64,000 nt of DNA. It comes from Chinchilla lanigera (lineage: Eukaryota; Chordata; Mammalia; Rodentia; Chinchillidae). The notes under the pieces were generated by a model that ran no database searches, had not been told where the DNA came from, and was given only the letters and a program-made list of their open reading frames with translations. The DNA lies in the NCBI RefSeq assembly GCF_000276665.1, contig NW_004955402.1, positions 634,251 through 698,250 of the forward strand, read 5' to 3'. The translations under genes and the position numbers were made by a program. Below, one piece after another: positions 40,301-51,600 of this stretch (position 1 is its first letter; the number at the start of each line of letters is the position of its first letter).

Positions 40301-40509
40301 CTGAAATCAAAAGCAAAGCGAAGTGGAGTGACTAAACCTTTCTTTCTGCTTTTGCGGACTGTTCATAAGGAACTCGTACGGGTAAGTAAGGTGTTGAGAA
40401 TAAAGGCTAAGGCAGTAGCAGAAACCGAGCGAAAAGGGGTAACACGACAGACCCCGCAGCGTTAAGTTAACCCGTTACCCCGGGTCCGTTTTAGACAAAA
40501 AAGCGAGGA

Positions 40510-40664
40510 CAGTCGGGCGTGGGTGCACGCCTGTAATCCCAGTACTCGGGAGGCTGAGGCAGGAGGATCGTTACGAGTTCGAGACCAGCCTGGGCTACAA
40601 AGTGAGCTCAAGGCAGGGCCTGAACTGCATAGGGAGACCCTGTCTCAAAAAGACAAAAAAAAAG
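40510..40664 (+). mobile_element. B1 SINE bordering the CpG island
   Basis: Near-consensus B1, CpG-rich, with its polyA end adjoining the GC-rich promoter sequence. Confidence 0.92.
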
Positions 40665-40689
40665 CAAGCCTCGAAAAACGGACAGCGTG

Positions 40690-41420
40690 CAGCCACCGCC
40701 ACCAGCCAGAACCCCGGAGCCAAGTGCCAGTCCCTCAGGGCCAGCAGGCATCGGGCGAGGGCCGAGAAGCGGAGTGGGGCGGGAGCGCAGGCCTACGCGA
40801 CCAGGGCGCCTGGACCCTCACCCGCTCAGGGTCACCCTGAGACCCGCGCTACCGCAGCGGAGCAGGTAGAAACTCGCAGAAAGGCGCGCGTACCCGAGTG
40901 CGCCTGCGCGAACCGCCCACACTGCGCCTTTCCGGCCAGCCGTACCGCACGCCCCTGAGGTTTACGACCGTTCGCGGCACGAGAGAGGGGTGGGGCTGTG
41001 GAACGGAGCCTCGGTGTGGCCCTCCGATTGGGCAGCGTGAAGGGCAGCGCGCGCTGGGGCCGCCGATTGGCGGGGACAGCGCGAGTTGGGTTTGAAGTCT
41101 GAGCGCGCGCCCGCAGGCGCCGGGATGTCCGACACCTCGCAGGCGCGCCGCCCGCTGGCCACCCTCAGGGACGCTTCCGCGGGCACACGCACCCGCACGT
41201 TACCGTCGGAACAGCGGGGACCGTGCCGGCCGCCGTCCAGCACCGGCCGTTCCCCTTCCGCGGCGCGCGAGCTCCCGCCTCACCCAGCGGCCACACGAGG
41301 GTGCCCTTCCGAGCTCCCGCCACCCCTGCTCCCCGAGTTCGGAAAGGCAGCTCACCTCCAAACCCCCTGAAGATGTCCACGGAGAGGGCCGTAAATCGGA
41401 GATGAACGGCTGAAATGTCT
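40690..41420 (-). promoter_or_regulatory. CpG island, probable CEP192 promoter
   Basis: Dense CG dinucleotides and GC boxes (for example GTGGGGCGGGAGC) stand out from AT-rich flanks. Two CCAAT boxes (ATTGG on the plus strand at 41027-41031 and 41066-41070) and a TTTGAA cell-cycle homology-type motif at 41091-41096 are present. It lies upstream of the CEP192 start codon and downstream of SEH1L, so CEP192 is the obvious gene. The transcription start is not visible and the element could fire both ways. Confidence 0.8.
40822..40960 (-). other. CEP192: Putative noncoding CEP192 exon 1
   Basis: A consensus-like donor (GAGCGG|gtgagg) ends a GC-rich segment inside the CpG island. The ATG exon has an acceptor upstream of its ATG, so a noncoding first exon must exist. 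The right-hand limit is a guess. Confidence 0.4.
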
Positions 41421-41539
41421 ACCTGGGAGGCTGCCATTCACCCCGAAACCCTGCCAGCAACTCAGGAAGTGTCTGTGGGGAGGCTTATGAGACAGGGACC
41501 CCGTCAGGACGAAGCGCACTCCGGGCCCCTAACCTGTTA

Positions 41540-42270
41540 CTGAAAGCTTGCTTTGTGTTTTCTGAGGTAGTCGGGGACTAACCACTGCTAAAAATAGTGA
41601 CTTCACTTGGGCCTACAATGCCCAACAAATAACTAAAGCAGAACAAAGCCTGACCTTCAATTTGTATGTTTATTACCTTAAAACTTTGGGTCAGGTCCCT
41701 ACTCCGGACATAGGCATCTTAATACCTTAGGGAGAGGGGCTGGGGATTTAGCTCAGTGGCACAGCGCCTGCCTGGCAAGCGTAAGGTCATGAGTTCGATT
41801 CCCGGTACCGGGAAAAAAAAAACAACAAAACTTAGGGAGAGTCTTTCTAAAAACTGGCAATGCGAGGTTGACTGACCCTTAATTTACAAAATCTATCTTC
41901 ATCCCTCAAGACTGACACCAAGAGATTTACAGGGACACTGTTACCAGTGAGCACACCCAGATGTCTCCAGTCATTGCCCTAAACCTAAGTTCACCTTCAA
42001 TTCCAGCAGAGCCTCCAAAAACCCAGGACTGTCTCCAGCAGAAACAGTCACCTAAGACGTCTGAGCCACCCTGCAAAATCAGAACAGAAGTAATGATCGA
42101 CCAGGCCCTCGCCTATCCCAACAACTTAAAAGCTGTCCATTTGTTGGCAGACTAATCTCATCTCCGTCAGAGCTGTGTCCCCTTCAGTTCCTCAGGCTGA
42201 AGCCCCTTCCCTATTTTCCCTTTGTAATTCTGCTTAGTAAATCAGCCTGTGCCTCTGACACATCCTCAAA
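41540..42270 (+). mobile_element. Possible retroviral-type LTR with ID insertion
   Basis: CTATTTTCCCTTTGTAATTC, TGCTTAGTAAATCAGCCTGT and a short terminal CTCTGACAC look like the end of an endogenous retroviral LTR. No TG/CA ends or duplication could be fixed. An ID SINE sits inside at 41737-41828. Confidence 0.3.
41737..41828 (+). mobile_element. ID SINE with short duplication
   Basis: Near-consensus ID. The flanks ACCTTAGGGAGAG (41724-41736) and ACTTAGGGAGAG (41829-41840) form an imperfect target duplication. Confidence 0.9.
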
Positions 42271-42610
42271 AGTTTGTCACTGTCTTTGTTACTCAGACAA
42301 AATACTCGACACCCACAACTTACGAGGTGGTTTAATTCGGCTTAGTTTCAAGGTTCCACAAGACTATGAGTGTCCTGGCTCCAAGGCAGGGCAGTATGGC
42401 AGAGGAGCCTAGTGGAGGAAAAGCTGCTCACCTCATAGCACCCAGGAACAGTGAAGGGTGGAACCAGGGAGGCAGATGCATCCTTCCAGGTCAGTCCGTC
42501 TCTTCCAACCAGACCCCACCTCCTAACAAGTCAGTTATAAACCCAGTGCTCCAGTCACCTTCCAGCAGCCCACCTGTGACCACAAGGCTTTGGTGGGGAG
42601 GCATCTAGAT
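42268..42610 (-). mobile_element. MaLR-type LTR fragment, reverse
   Basis: TTTGTTACTCAGACAAAATA and CGACACCCACAACTTACGAG correspond to the LTR at 29552-29897 in the same orientation. The far end is lost. Confidence 0.55.
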
Positions 42611-44560
42611 AGAAAGGCCACAGCCCCTGCCTGGGCCACATTGATGCCCCCGCCTCCTATGGGGGGCACCTTCTGAGATGTGTCAGTAACACTGAGCTCT
42701 AGCCAAGGTAACGTCCTTTGGTAGTGGGCCACCATTCGCTTGCAGTTATCCTGTGGCACCCTCACCAGGTGCTGAAGCTGTGTGCCAGACTGGCAGAGGA
42801 GGGCCACACACTACTGCTGAAACCAGAACTCCTCACAGGATGGGAACAAGCACATATGGACACACCATTCCTCCCACAGCTTCTGCTTCCTGTCTTTGCT
42901 GTATAACTTAGAGCCCCATATAAGCCCTATAAAAACAGAAGCTCGGTAAGGGGTAGGGTAACAACTCTGGCATTTTCCCATTAGGCTTTGTGCCTCTGTA
43001 TGCGATCCTAAAAGCCATACCCACCAAGCTGGACTTGCCTACGATTTTTAGTCAGCGCCTCCCCGAGGTCTTTCTTTCATGTCTCCCTAGCACATTCACA
43101 GTGAACTTCGTCCTTCCTCCATACGTTACCTCAGATCACCAGAGCTCTTCCCAACAACACTGGGGAACCTGGCAGGTCCTCTACGGACAGAGATCGAGGC
43201 AGAAGCCCGCACTGGGGGCCAGGCTGTCTTAAGTCTGGGTCCTGGCTCCCTCTTCCTCATGCTATGCAGCCTTGGGCAACAGCACTAAGCCACCAGCTTC
43301 CTCATCCGTAAAACAGGGACAGCAAGAGCATCTGCCTCCTCCATGGTTTGTTATGAGGATCTTAGCATGTAATTAGCATACCTTAATACATGTAAGGTAT
43401 CTATCTAAAAGGCACTGGCTCATAAAATACTCAAATATTAGCTATTATCTTACACTTCAGTATCTTTCCTTGCCAAATGGAAAGGAAGAACTGCCACTGC
43501 GATTTCCAAATCTGACACTGAATAGAGCCAGCAGAACCCCACAGCCGGGGTGCGTCCAGTGAATTAGAAGTGACACCCACCCAACTCAGAGCCAGCCATC
43601 TCCCGCAGCCTCCCCTTACCAAGTGTTCTGCATACCACACCTCAGCCACCAGCATCTAGGGCTTCCCACCTCATGGCCAGAGGGCATGATCCACATCAGC
43701 AGCCACTGATTCCCTCCATTTACCCTACTCTTTCAGATTCTCATCCTGTTCCTGGAATACAACCCTATCCTCCCTTACCTTCCTCCACCTCATTTACTCC
43801 AACTGTGAAATCCCACATCCCTTCCAAATCCTGCCAGCTCAGATTCGTCAGTGGCTTTTAAGCTTACTATAGCTTCTACCTTTCCTATGGAGTTCCTGTT
43901 ATCTTTTGTAAACTTGGAAATGCCTTCTCCCACTAGATAAATGTGCGCCGATTGACTACTGTAATTACACACCAGTGTCCAGAGAAGTATCTTGCAGATG
44001 GTCTGTTATAAAGACATTAACTGTTAATTGAGAATATAGTCATCCTTAAGTTAGATCTAACATGAATCTCCAAATCCTTTAACAAAAGGCTCCTGAGATT
44101 TGGAAAGGATTTGTTTTACATTTAAATGCTAACCTTATAGACAAAACAGCTTAAAGATTAAACACAACAAAATTCAAATATTCCTTAAATTAATATGCTT
44201 TCTATTCTTTGCATGTTGAGCAGCTCTGGGAGTAAGGCACTACTTAAGGAAAAGTATCTACGAAAATTAGCATGTATGTGGTTATGACAATTATGTGTCC
44301 TCTGTGATTAACATGAAATGCTTTCAAAATGTTGTCATGGCCCTAACAGCTAAATCCTTGAAATTCCTAACAAAACAGAATGAAAAATACTAGTGCCCCA
44401 CAGTTTTAACAATTTTACCATAGTATCAAGTATATTCTAACTTCTAACTTTAAAATATTTTGGAAAATAATTATTCTACTGTTGGACTAAGAGATTCAAT
44501 TCAGTATCAGTTCTAGATGTTAATTCATATTTAGCTTCCCATCTTTTACACATAATGCAT
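42611..44560. other. Intergenic stretch, nothing recognised
   Basis: Between the CEP192 promoter and the SEH1L 3' end. Unique-looking DNA without SINEs; open frames here are short and unremarkable. Confidence 0.5.
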
Positions 44561-44730
44561 CAAGTGCGCTGGCACACACCTGTAGTTCCTACATACTTGT
44601 GAGGTGAAGGATCTCAAGTTGAGACCAGACTGGCAAGTCTCAAGACCCTGTCTCAAAATGAAAAGGGCAGGAGACACCTTAGTGGTAGAGTTCCCCAGTT
44701 CAATCCTCAGTATCACACACAGGCACACAC
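44561..44730 (+). mobile_element. Old monomeric B1-like SINE plus ID tail
   Basis: GTGCGCTGGCACACACCTGT head, then a shortened body; a (CA)-rich piece follows at 44713-44742. Confidence 0.6.
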
Positions 44731-44875
44731 CCACACAGACATACCAAAAAGTAACCGCTTGCTCCAAATATATCTGGGCTTTTTCTTTTTGCGACATGGT
44801 AGAAGAAGCCTTACCAGCTATTTTAAAATAATTCTACTTTTACAAAGCAACAGATTCGTAATTTTTAAAATGTAT

Positions 44876-44881
44876 TTTATT
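44876..44881 (-). promoter_or_regulatory. Candidate poly(A) signal for long SEH1L form
   Basis: AATAAA on the minus strand is the first downstream of the long-form stop, giving a 3'UTR of about 570 nt. Assigned by position only. Confidence 0.35.
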
Positions 44882-45444
44882 ATTAACCTACTTGGACAGT
44901 AATTACAAAAGCTTTAAACAGTCATTCCTCGTAGTGAAAGGCAATTTCCTTTAATTAAAAAAAGACAAAAATATCCATATTATGTTTTGCTGCTTTATAC
45001 ACAGGAATGATCTTACATACCAGTCACTTGCAACAATCACCTGTAAAAAGTAAAAACACTTCTGTGTCTAGAAGGCAGAGTGAACTCCATGATATGTTTT
45101 CACATTAACCAATGTAAGGAAGCAGAAGAAACTTAAGACTATGGTAACAGCGCAAAATGAAATTTACACAACAGGCACTCTGAAGTCAGCTACTGTGCAA
45201 CTTTCACATTAAATGTCCCTTGTATGCATCTCCTCTCATCAAAGGTTAGCAACCAGGGAAGCCAATGTTCCTTTGATGCAGACGCAGAAACAAGTTTAGG
45301 ATCCAAACACTTTCTGCTTGTAATACATGCAAGACAGACCCTAAATAAAAAGTCTTCTGAAAGAAAATGAAGAAGAACAAAAAGCAGCCAGGAATGAAGC
45401 ATTTACAAGCATTGCATAAGGCCTTTAGGTGTCAGATAGGTGTT

Positions 45445-45637
45445 TTAAACCCCTTCGTTCTCAGGTAAGGGATTAAGAGGCCGAGAGAGGTATCGTCTGC
45501 GAGGGTGAGGATACTGGAGGCTGGCAGTGTCAGCATCGCAAGAGTGCTCTAGCAGAGGAGGAGGAGGAGGAAGGAGCTGGGCATAACTGGACCATCGCGA
45601 TCCAGCCCGTGGGGAGTCCAGAGGGGGAAAGAAATAC
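45445..45637 (-). CDS. SEH1L: SEH1L alternative last exon, long form (proline-rich tail)
   Basis: The acceptor is ATTGTTTCAG. After the split Arg codon it reads [20 protein letters not shown], then [16 protein letters not shown], ending [12 protein letters not shown]. It corresponds to the human long-isoform tail with few changes. That conservation argues that this terminal exon is used. Confidence 0.92.
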
Positions 45638-48600
45638 CTGAAACAATGAAGACAGGAACAAAACACCAAAACAAAACAAAAACAACAGGAAAAAAAAAGA
45701 AAAAAAAAAAAAAAAAAAACAGAAGAAAAAGAGAAAAGTAGTAAATACAAAGAGAACCAAAGAGGAGAAAACACATGCTGGAAAAAAAGCTTTAGTATAT
45801 TCATGCCAAAACTAACAGAACATAATAGCACAAATCAAGACCCTTACTCAAATCAAGATTGCTTAAGCAAATATAGAAATTTAAAGAAAGAAATACAATC
45901 TGTTAAACTCAAAAATGTCAAAAAAAATTATCAGTATGAATGTTACAAAGAAAGACATCCATTTTCTAAATCTGAAACATTCTCCAGTCTTTCAGAGACA
46001 AGTGAGGCTGGGGTTATAGATGGCTCTGCTGGCAGAGCCTCCCAGTCCACACACAATGCCGAGGACCACGCACTCTACCCAGCACGGCTGCCGTGCGATC
46101 AGGAACACACTCATTCCTCTGCAAGAACCTTAGAACTGCTGCAGGACTGTGTAAAGTAAAAGGCTCAAAGAATTCTTATGCATTACTTTCATTCTTCTGC
46201 CATCTTTTAACTTACCCATAATAGCATGCACTTTAGCAAATGTGAAGATGTATGGCTTTGTCAGAGTCAGAACTTTAAGAGGATAGGAATTCATCAAAAC
46301 AGCAAACTAAAGAAAATCCCAAGCCCAGCGGTGGAATGCTGTTATTTTTGCATGCACACATTCAGTAAAAATGTAGCTGTTTCTCTTATATTTCCAAATT
46401 TGTTTTGATAGAAACTTTTAGTTGTGGTATAACACCATAAATATATACATGCACATATTAGAAACATCTATCTCTTTAGTGAATATGAATTGAAAACTTA
46501 CTAAAGGTGTTTCCATTTTCCTTTACCAAATTATAAATGAAACAATACCAAATATTTCACTTGGCTACAAACTGTACAAACTATTTTTACAGTATTAGTA
46601 CTACTTTGCTAATTTACCCCTTTAATAGTTTTAAATATTACAAAGAAATGACAAAGCTATATAGAATAATATCATTTATAAAGCAACTCTACAAAAGATA
46701 AACAAATTAGCACTCAAAACAATCTTTATGAAAAATATTTATTCAATATTCAAATTAAAATTATAAAAATTCATCATTTGCCTTATTGTTTTAGAAAACG
46801 AAAGAAATATACTTCTATTCTCCAAATAGAATAAAATGACAGTTTACCTCCTCCCAACTACTTTGTAAGGACAATAACAATCCTTTTAAGTTTTAAACCC
46901 AAGTTAAGTTTCAGGAACATTTCAAAAAATTGTTTTGGTGGCTGTCTCTCAAAAAGCCTCCCCATTTATATTTAAAGTTTCAAATAGTGTCAACAGCTGA
47001 CTAGTACAAATAAATGGTCTCCACTGTATTTTTAAAGGCCTTTTGGACTGCGTTTGGTAGTAAGCAGGCTGCTGGTGTATCTTGGGAGAGGTCAAACGGC
47101 GCTGGGGAAGGGGAAAGGAGCTCACTTTCCATTCCTGTGTGCATGCAACAAGCAGCAAACAGCAAAGTTATCCATTAGCTTGTGCTCAGCTGTGCTTTCT
47201 GTTAAAGGACATAATACAAATGGAGAAGGGAAAATGCATCACAGATCTAACACAGAGGTTATCGGCACAACAAGAATACAGATCAAAACATCACAGCTAT
47301 GAACAAAGCAAATACACGGTACAGGCAGCACCAGAAACGTTCTAGAAATTAACCCCAGTATTCATTGCCTCATGAAATTATCTGTATAACCCACTATCCT
47401 GTACGGCAACCTGAAACTGTTTTAACAGATGCAAATACTTAAAGCTTCAAAATTAAATAGCTAGACATCATATGTTTCCATTTTCCTTTACCAAATTATA
47501 AATGAAACAATAAAGGAAACAATAAATGAAACAATAAATGATTTGAGTTTCCCTGCTGAGAACTTCTCACTGCTGCCAAAGCAGTTATAAAACTTTAACA
47601 ATATAAAAATAGTTGAAACTTCAAATACAATTTTCTTACACTTAGGGGATGATAATAAACATGGGACAATTTATGGATGGTTTTGAAGTTTCCTGAATTC
47701 TTCCAAAAGCGTATTAATAATTTTAGCATACAAACTCACATATTTGAAAACTAAATATAAACACAAAAGGATGACTCTACATTACATGAGATGTTTTAAA
47801 TATTCTTTATTATGACAAACAAGAATCTAACATATGCTTGGTATTCCAAAAATCAAAATCTCAGATATTATCATTTCTTCTTATAATCTCCATTACTGTT
47901 TTTTCTTTTTTTTTGAGACAGGGTCTCACTATGTAGTACAGGCTGGCCTTGAACTAGCTTATGTAGCCCATGCTGGTCTCAAATCACAGTGATCCTCCTG
48001 CCTCAGCCTCCCGAGTGCTGGGATTACGGGCATGCACCACCACACTCAGCTTTTCATTAACATTTTAAACACAAAACCCAAATCATTTAACTCACTCTCT
48101 TCTACAAAGCATTAGTTAATATATTTTATCTAAAATTCTAGTTTGAACTGATGCAAAAGCCACATTATGAGCACTAAACCCTTAATGTTCATCTAGGACT
48201 AAACCCTCTTAAACCATATTTCCCATTCTTCTCACTGCTGCCAAAGCAAAGCAGAATCTTCAACAAAGCAAGAAACATTTTTACTGACAGACCACTACAT
48301 TTCAGACTTTAAAGGCTTTACAACCTACCTGTAAAAACTATGAGGGCTTACAAGATGAAGTTTTAAATTCTAGTGTCAAAATTATGTATGAATTTTTTCA
48401 CTCCATCTTAAAATCAAATAACATGCCTTTAGCATGACTACCAGAATCATTTAAAAAGATCATCTCTAGTTTACCATAAACAGCGTACCTGCCAGCAGAA
48501 GATCCATTTAATGAGCTCTGAAGGTTGGGAACGTTTGAACCTAGGGAAGGATTTGAGTTTCCCTGTTGAGAACTCCCATTGACTGGGCTCCCATTACCTT

Positions 48601-51600
48601 TCAGAATCCCAGTGCACTTCCAATTGTCCATGTAATTAGCTGAAAGGAAAATCAAGTATGTTCACATGACTGACCCTACACACAGCAACACAAACCCCTA
48701 CCACATCTTACAAGGAAAGAAACAGGACAGAAGTCCTGGGCCACAACTTCTTTCCAGGAAAACATGAGAGACAATTTTTAAGTGAAATATACTCCAGTAT
48801 GACACTTTTTTAAAGATTTCAAAACATTATTAATTTTAAAAAATTAAACTTGTCCCCATTTCCCTGCTTTGTAAAATAAATATTAGTACAATTAGTACAG
48901 ACAATTCTCTAACCTACTACTTTGTCACATCATGAAGTTAATATCAAAATGTCTTTACTATGATAAATTTGTGTAAGAAAGAATAAAGTTGTCCTCTTGC
49001 TTATGAAAGCACAAATTGTGTGGGTACCATTCTTTAGACATAAGTTTAGGTAACAAAACCTTTTGAGTGGGGGTTGTAAGACTTATCCAGTGTAGTTTCA
49101 TCCTGTGAAGGTAAAACTGGTACCAGAGTAAGTGATGGGGGCTGGGGATATAGCTCAGTGGCATAAGCGCCTGCCTGGCAAGCACAAGGTCATAAATTCA
49201 ATCCCTGGTACCGCCAAAAAAAAAAAAAAAACCAGAGTCAATGATCCCAGCAAATCCAACTTAGGGAGGCTGCTGGGTGCAGCTGGGTGGTCCTGACTAA
49301 GGCTCAGAGGTAGAAAGAATAGCAAAATCCTTAAAACAAAATTGGATTAAGGAAAGGAAGGTCTGGGCTGCTTCTACCACAGCCTACACCTTAACAAGGG
49401 AGGCCTGCAGGGCTCCCCAACTACAGTTGGGGAGCAGATTGCTCAAGGTAAACGGGCAAACAGCTGTAACTCCGCAAGCTGTGTGTGAACATCCCTACTC
49501 TGGGGGCGCACAACAAGCACACATGCTTAAGCCGGATGGATAAACTGCCTGGGAAGGTGGGACTCACGACACTCACTGTATGCACTTCCTGCTCAGCGCA
49601 GGGCTGTGAGAAAACCAAGCATCCCAGGCTTCTTGGGCTTTGCAGTTACAGAGCAGAAGTGAGGGAGACACTGACCAGAAGACTGGTCATCGAAAGCATT
49701 TAATGAGGGCTGGGGATTTAGCTCAGCGGCAAAGCGCCTGCCTGGCAAGTGCAAGGTTGTGAGTTCGGTTCCCGGTACCGGAGAAAAACCAAAACCAAAA
49801 AAAAAAACCGAAAGCATTTAATGAAATCAGCAATGACCAGGTTTCTGCCTGAGTGTGCAGAGCAGTCACTCAAGTTACCCATAGTAAACAGTGTCATCTC
49901 ACTGGAGATGCCACATGCTCTGCTACAAAGGCCTTAGTTTTTGTTTTTAGGGGCTGTTTTGTTTTTGGTGGTAACTGGACATTAAACTCAGAGGCATTCA
50001 ACTCTTCAGCTCTTTTTTTACTTGGATATAAGGTCTCCCTAAATTGCCCAGTCCGGCCTCAAACTTTCAATCCTCCTTCCTAAGCCTCCTAAACACCTGG
50101 GATTAGAGGCATGCACCCCACACACAGTTATTATAATTACACAGTTTTACAAGTTATTTCATTCCACATAGAAACTTAAGAAACAATTCAACTAGCCATT
50201 AACTGTTATGATCTAGGTAAACTAATGGTCAAAATAAATATAAGACACTGATTTTAAAATAACTACAAAAATAATTTTTCAAGATATTTCAGAGCTTGTA
50301 TTTTTAAGTGAAAATTCAAGTAGAAATAGAAAGCACCCTACTTTAAGCCAAGTGTGGTGGCACATACCTGTAATTTCAGTGCTCAAGGGGCTGAGGCAGG
50401 AGGATCGCCTCAAGTTCAAGGCCGGGCTGGGCTACATAAGTGAGTTCAAAGCCAGCCTGAACTACACAGTAGGAGCCTGTCTCAAAAACAGCAACGAAGA
50501 AAGCACCCTACCTTTCCACAGTCTCACACAGCCGTCATCTCCTGAAGATGCTAGCACTGTTCCTGTTATGTTCCAACTCACTCGCCAGACCTGGGAGTTA
50601 TGGTTATCAAACTGAGCCACGATGTGGATTTCAAATTTTGTTGGCCCACCTGAGGTAGTAAGTTCTTTCCTATAAATTAAAAAAAAATATTCTAAGGAAT
50701 TCTGAGGAATAAACAGTACCAGTGGGGATAGTAGTGTAGCTCTGGGGTGGAGCTGCCTATCTAGCATAAATGAAGCCCAGGGTTCCATCCCCAGCTCCAA
50801 GGGGAATAAAAAAGAGCAAGAAAATACAAATAGTCTCAGGCACCCCTCACATCATGTTATGACAATGTATACATTTGCATCTTCGTTTGATCGCCAGGAC
50901 CTCAGTGATCCCAGCCCGTGAATGATACTCAGCGACCGTCTGAAGGGAGAAGCAACAAGCAAGGCAGTTACTCGTCAGTCGAGGTTCAGGGATCAGACAG
51001 AAGTTCAACAGGAACAGCAACAGGAAGAACCGAAAGGAAAAACGCGCGAGAAAAAGAACTGAAACTCCTAATTCAAGATTAAAGCTGGACAGATTACTCA
51101 CAAGAATGTCTCAGTGTTAATTTATTTTTCCTTAAGCAAACATTTTATAAGGTACCAATTATTTTTAAAGAATCCAAGCCGGGCGTGGTGGCACAGGCCT
51201 GTAATCCCAGCACTCAGGAGACTGAGGCAGGCGGATCGTTGTATGTTCGAGGCCAGCATGGGATACAAAGTGAGCTCAGGGTCAGCCTGAACTGCACAGT
51301 GAGACCCTGTCTCAAAAAGAAAAACGAAAAAAAAAATCCAAGTCATTGGTACTAAGAGCTTCAATAAGCAATTAAGAGAATATATCAGCTGGGTGTGGTA
51401 GTGCATGCCTATAATCTTAGTACTCCAGGAGGCTGAGGCAGGAAGACTGAAAGTTCAGCAGCATGGGCAACTTAGCAAGACCCTGTCTCAAAAATAAAAA
51501 GGGGTAGCGATGGAGGCCAGCAGTGCAGAGGCCCTGGACTCAACCCCCAGTCCCTCCTCCCACAAGAGAGCGAGAACACTCATCCCGTCTGTTCCCACAG

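Noticed and set aside
45530..45776. Phe-rich minus-strand frames
   Set aside because: They are translations of the polyA/polyT tract before the SEH1L long-form exon.
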